Of a stretch of 64,000 bases of DNA, positions 63,175-64,000 are shown piece by piece; position 1 is the first letter of the stretch; every line of letters starts with the position of its first letter. The translations under genes and the position numbers were made by a program. Below the pieces are notes generated by a model. That model ran no database searches, had not been told where the DNA came from, and saw only the letters and a program-made list of their open reading frames with translations. The stretch comes from Thalassovita mediterranea (GTDB lineage Bacteria; Pseudomonadota; Alphaproteobacteria; Rhodobacterales; Rhodobacteraceae), in assembly GCF_001458435.1 (NCBI RefSeq), contig NZ_CYSF01000002.1:112404-176403 (forward strand), given 5' to 3'.

Positions 63175-63345
63175 TTTTCAACACACATCGGCGTGAATTT
63201 CCGTGACGATTTCGTTGGGTTTTAATCCCCCCGATCCGCCCCCAGTTTGTTTGGTGTCAGACGGACAAACACACAGTCCAACACACTGACACACTAACGA
63301 TCACCTCCCCGATCGACCCCGCAAACTGACTTAGGAGTTAAAAAC

Positions 63346-63591
63346 ATGAACCGTATCGTAACCGCATCCGCCGCCGCCCTGATCGCCCTGACCGGTGCCG
63401 CTTCCGCAATGACCTCTGACGTATCGGGCTACGACGCTGCCCAGATCCGCGCCTTTGCCCCGAACATCGACCTGAGCCTGGTTGACGCCGACGCCGTCAA
63501 GAAAGCCGCTTCGGTCATCGAGAACCTGGAAGACGACGACGCGTCCTTCGCCCAGATCCAGAACAGCGTGCGCCACGTTCTGACAAAATAA
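63346..63591 (+). CDS. small secreted protein, tandem copy 1 (81 aa)
   Basis: A Sec signal peptide (residues 1-21, IVTASAAALIALTGAASA) precedes a 60-residue mature part with no cysteine, an acidic ENLEDDDASF stretch and the end RHVLTK. A strong ribosome binding site (AGGAG) lies 9 nt upstream. It is 228/246 nt identical to copy 2; only two residues differ (Ala36 here, Gln there; Lys52 here, Ala there), with 12 silent changes, so the protein is under purifying selection. No family recognised. Confidence 0.85.
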   Translation: MNRIVTASAAALIALTGAASAMTSDVSGYDAAQIRAFAPNIDLSLVDADAVKKAASVIENLEDDDASFAQIQNSVRHVLTK

Positions 63592-63599
63592 ATCCCTCG

Positions 63600-63629
63600 G
63601 GGGCTGAGAGGCCACAACGGCCTCGCCCC
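63600..63629 (+). repeat. hairpin after tandem copy 1
   Basis: GAGGCC/GGCCTC around ACAAC, extended by GGGGC/GCCCC past a 3-nt bulge. No T-run follows. The same element recurs after copy 2 starting near 63950, so it is part of the amplified unit. Confidence 0.7.
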
Positions 63630-63688
63630 TCCCCAACGGCACCATCCTCCCCATCGTGCCACACAAACCTGACTTAGGAGTTAACAAC

Positions 63689-63934
63689 ATGAACCGTATC
63701 GTAACCGCATCCGCCGCCGCCCTGATCGCCCTGACCGGTGCTGCTTCTGCAATGACCTCTGACGTATCGGGCTACGACGCCGCTCAGATCCGCCAGTTCG
63801 CCCCGAACATCGACCTGAGCCTGGTTGACGCCGACGCCGTCGCCAAAGCCGCTTCGGTGATCGAGAACCTGGAAGACGACGACGCGTCGTTTGCCCAAAT
63901 CCAGAACAGCGTTCGCCACGTTCTGACCAAGTAA
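63689..63934 (+). CDS. small secreted protein, tandem copy 2 (81 aa)
   Basis: This is a near-identical paralogue of the gene 343 bp upstream, with the same signal peptide and mature domain and the same leader GACTTAGGAGTTAA before the ATG. After its stop, the post-gene hairpin and the following sequence of copy 1 repeat until the window ends at 64000, so a third copy may lie beyond. An in-frame upstream ATG at 63656 is part of the repeated spacer and is less likely used. Confidence 0.85.
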   Translation: MNRIVTASAAALIALTGAASAMTSDVSGYDAAQIRQFAPNIDLSLVDADAVAKAASVIENLEDDDASFAQIQNSVRHVLTK

Positions 63935-64000
63935 TCTGGTCCAAATAAATCCCTCGGGGGCTGAGAGGCCACAACGGCCTCGCCCCTTCCCAACGGCACC

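Larger units (their letters stand above)
62634..63345. other. 712-bp intergenic region with repeats and hairpins
   Basis: I see no convincing gene. It holds the second copy of the GC-rich stem-loop, the hairpin-rich block at 63123-63174, and an inverted repeat GTTTGT/ACAAAC (63245-63270). CACA-rich sequence then leads to the first array gene. Confidence 0.75.

Noticed and set aside
62634..63345. Hidden gene in the 712-bp gap
   Set aside because: No frame has a plausible start, ribosome binding site and length together; the stretch has hairpins and repeats instead.

Overview
The window looks like chromosomal DNA of a marine alphaproteobacterium of the Rhodobacterales (Roseobacter group). The reasons are GC-rich codon use, a suf operon headed by an IscR with a single cysteine, a Fur/Mur-type regulator, a DUF4167 protein, a zwf-pgl-pgi cluster, and gene orders such as lptF-lptG-lptD-surA-pdxA-rsmA. 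Almost all of it is ordinary dense coding sequence. I see no transposase, integrase, phage gene or CRISPR array.

Layout. 1-4131: the end of a branched-chain amino acid permease (livM), a YeiH-type transporter divergent from a LysR regulator, and a HerA-like ATPase. 4132-4594: an intergenic stretch with two small-RNA candidates, one of which shows an anti-Shine-Dalgarno loop. 4595-10518: an IalB-like protein, then an envelope cluster on the minus strand (L,D-transpeptidase, LpxD paralogue, acyl carrier protein, ketoacyl-ACP synthase) divergent from a MepK-like endopeptidase. 10612-11347: a hypothetical protein and tRNA-Arg(CCG). 11444-19667: the Fe-S assembly operon on the minus strand, iscR - cysteine desulfurase - sufB - 88-aa membrane protein - YbjQ-like - 55-aa membrane protein - sufC - sufD - two membrane proteins - sufS. 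19853-22372: a translationally coupled operon ending in a tandem-HD hydrolase.

22452-30403: mfd with a membrane protein, hemB, a SYLF-type lipoprotein, holC and pepA. 30533-37996: the LPS export and outer-membrane assembly operon lptF-lptG-lptD-surA-pdxA-rsmA. 38017-42917: a TetR regulator divergent from an agmatinase-family enzyme with a perfect operator-like palindrome between them, then DUF4167, prmC-prfA and a small secreted protein. 42925-53688: housekeeping genes (M20 hydrolase, mazG, an iron-binding protein with an IRO-type palindrome, glycosyltransferase, nucleoside hydrolase, GNAT, selO, YjdF-like, an endonuclease/exonuclease/phosphatase protein, a Fur/Mur regulator, a DMT transporter).

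53925-61447: enolase, a MEKHLA protein, an FAD oxidoreductase, a cupin, and pgi, pgl and zwf with a LacI-type palindrome upstream. 61680-64000: a radical SAM protein with extra C-terminal cysteines, a 0.7-kb non-coding stretch, and a tandem array of nearly identical genes for 81-aa secreted proteins that runs off the window end.

The parts most worth a second look are the LpxD/ACP/KAS cluster beside peptidoglycan enzymes, the two small RNAs, the unassigned membrane proteins inside the suf operon with its palindromic operator, and the tandem secreted-protein array next to the radical SAM gene.
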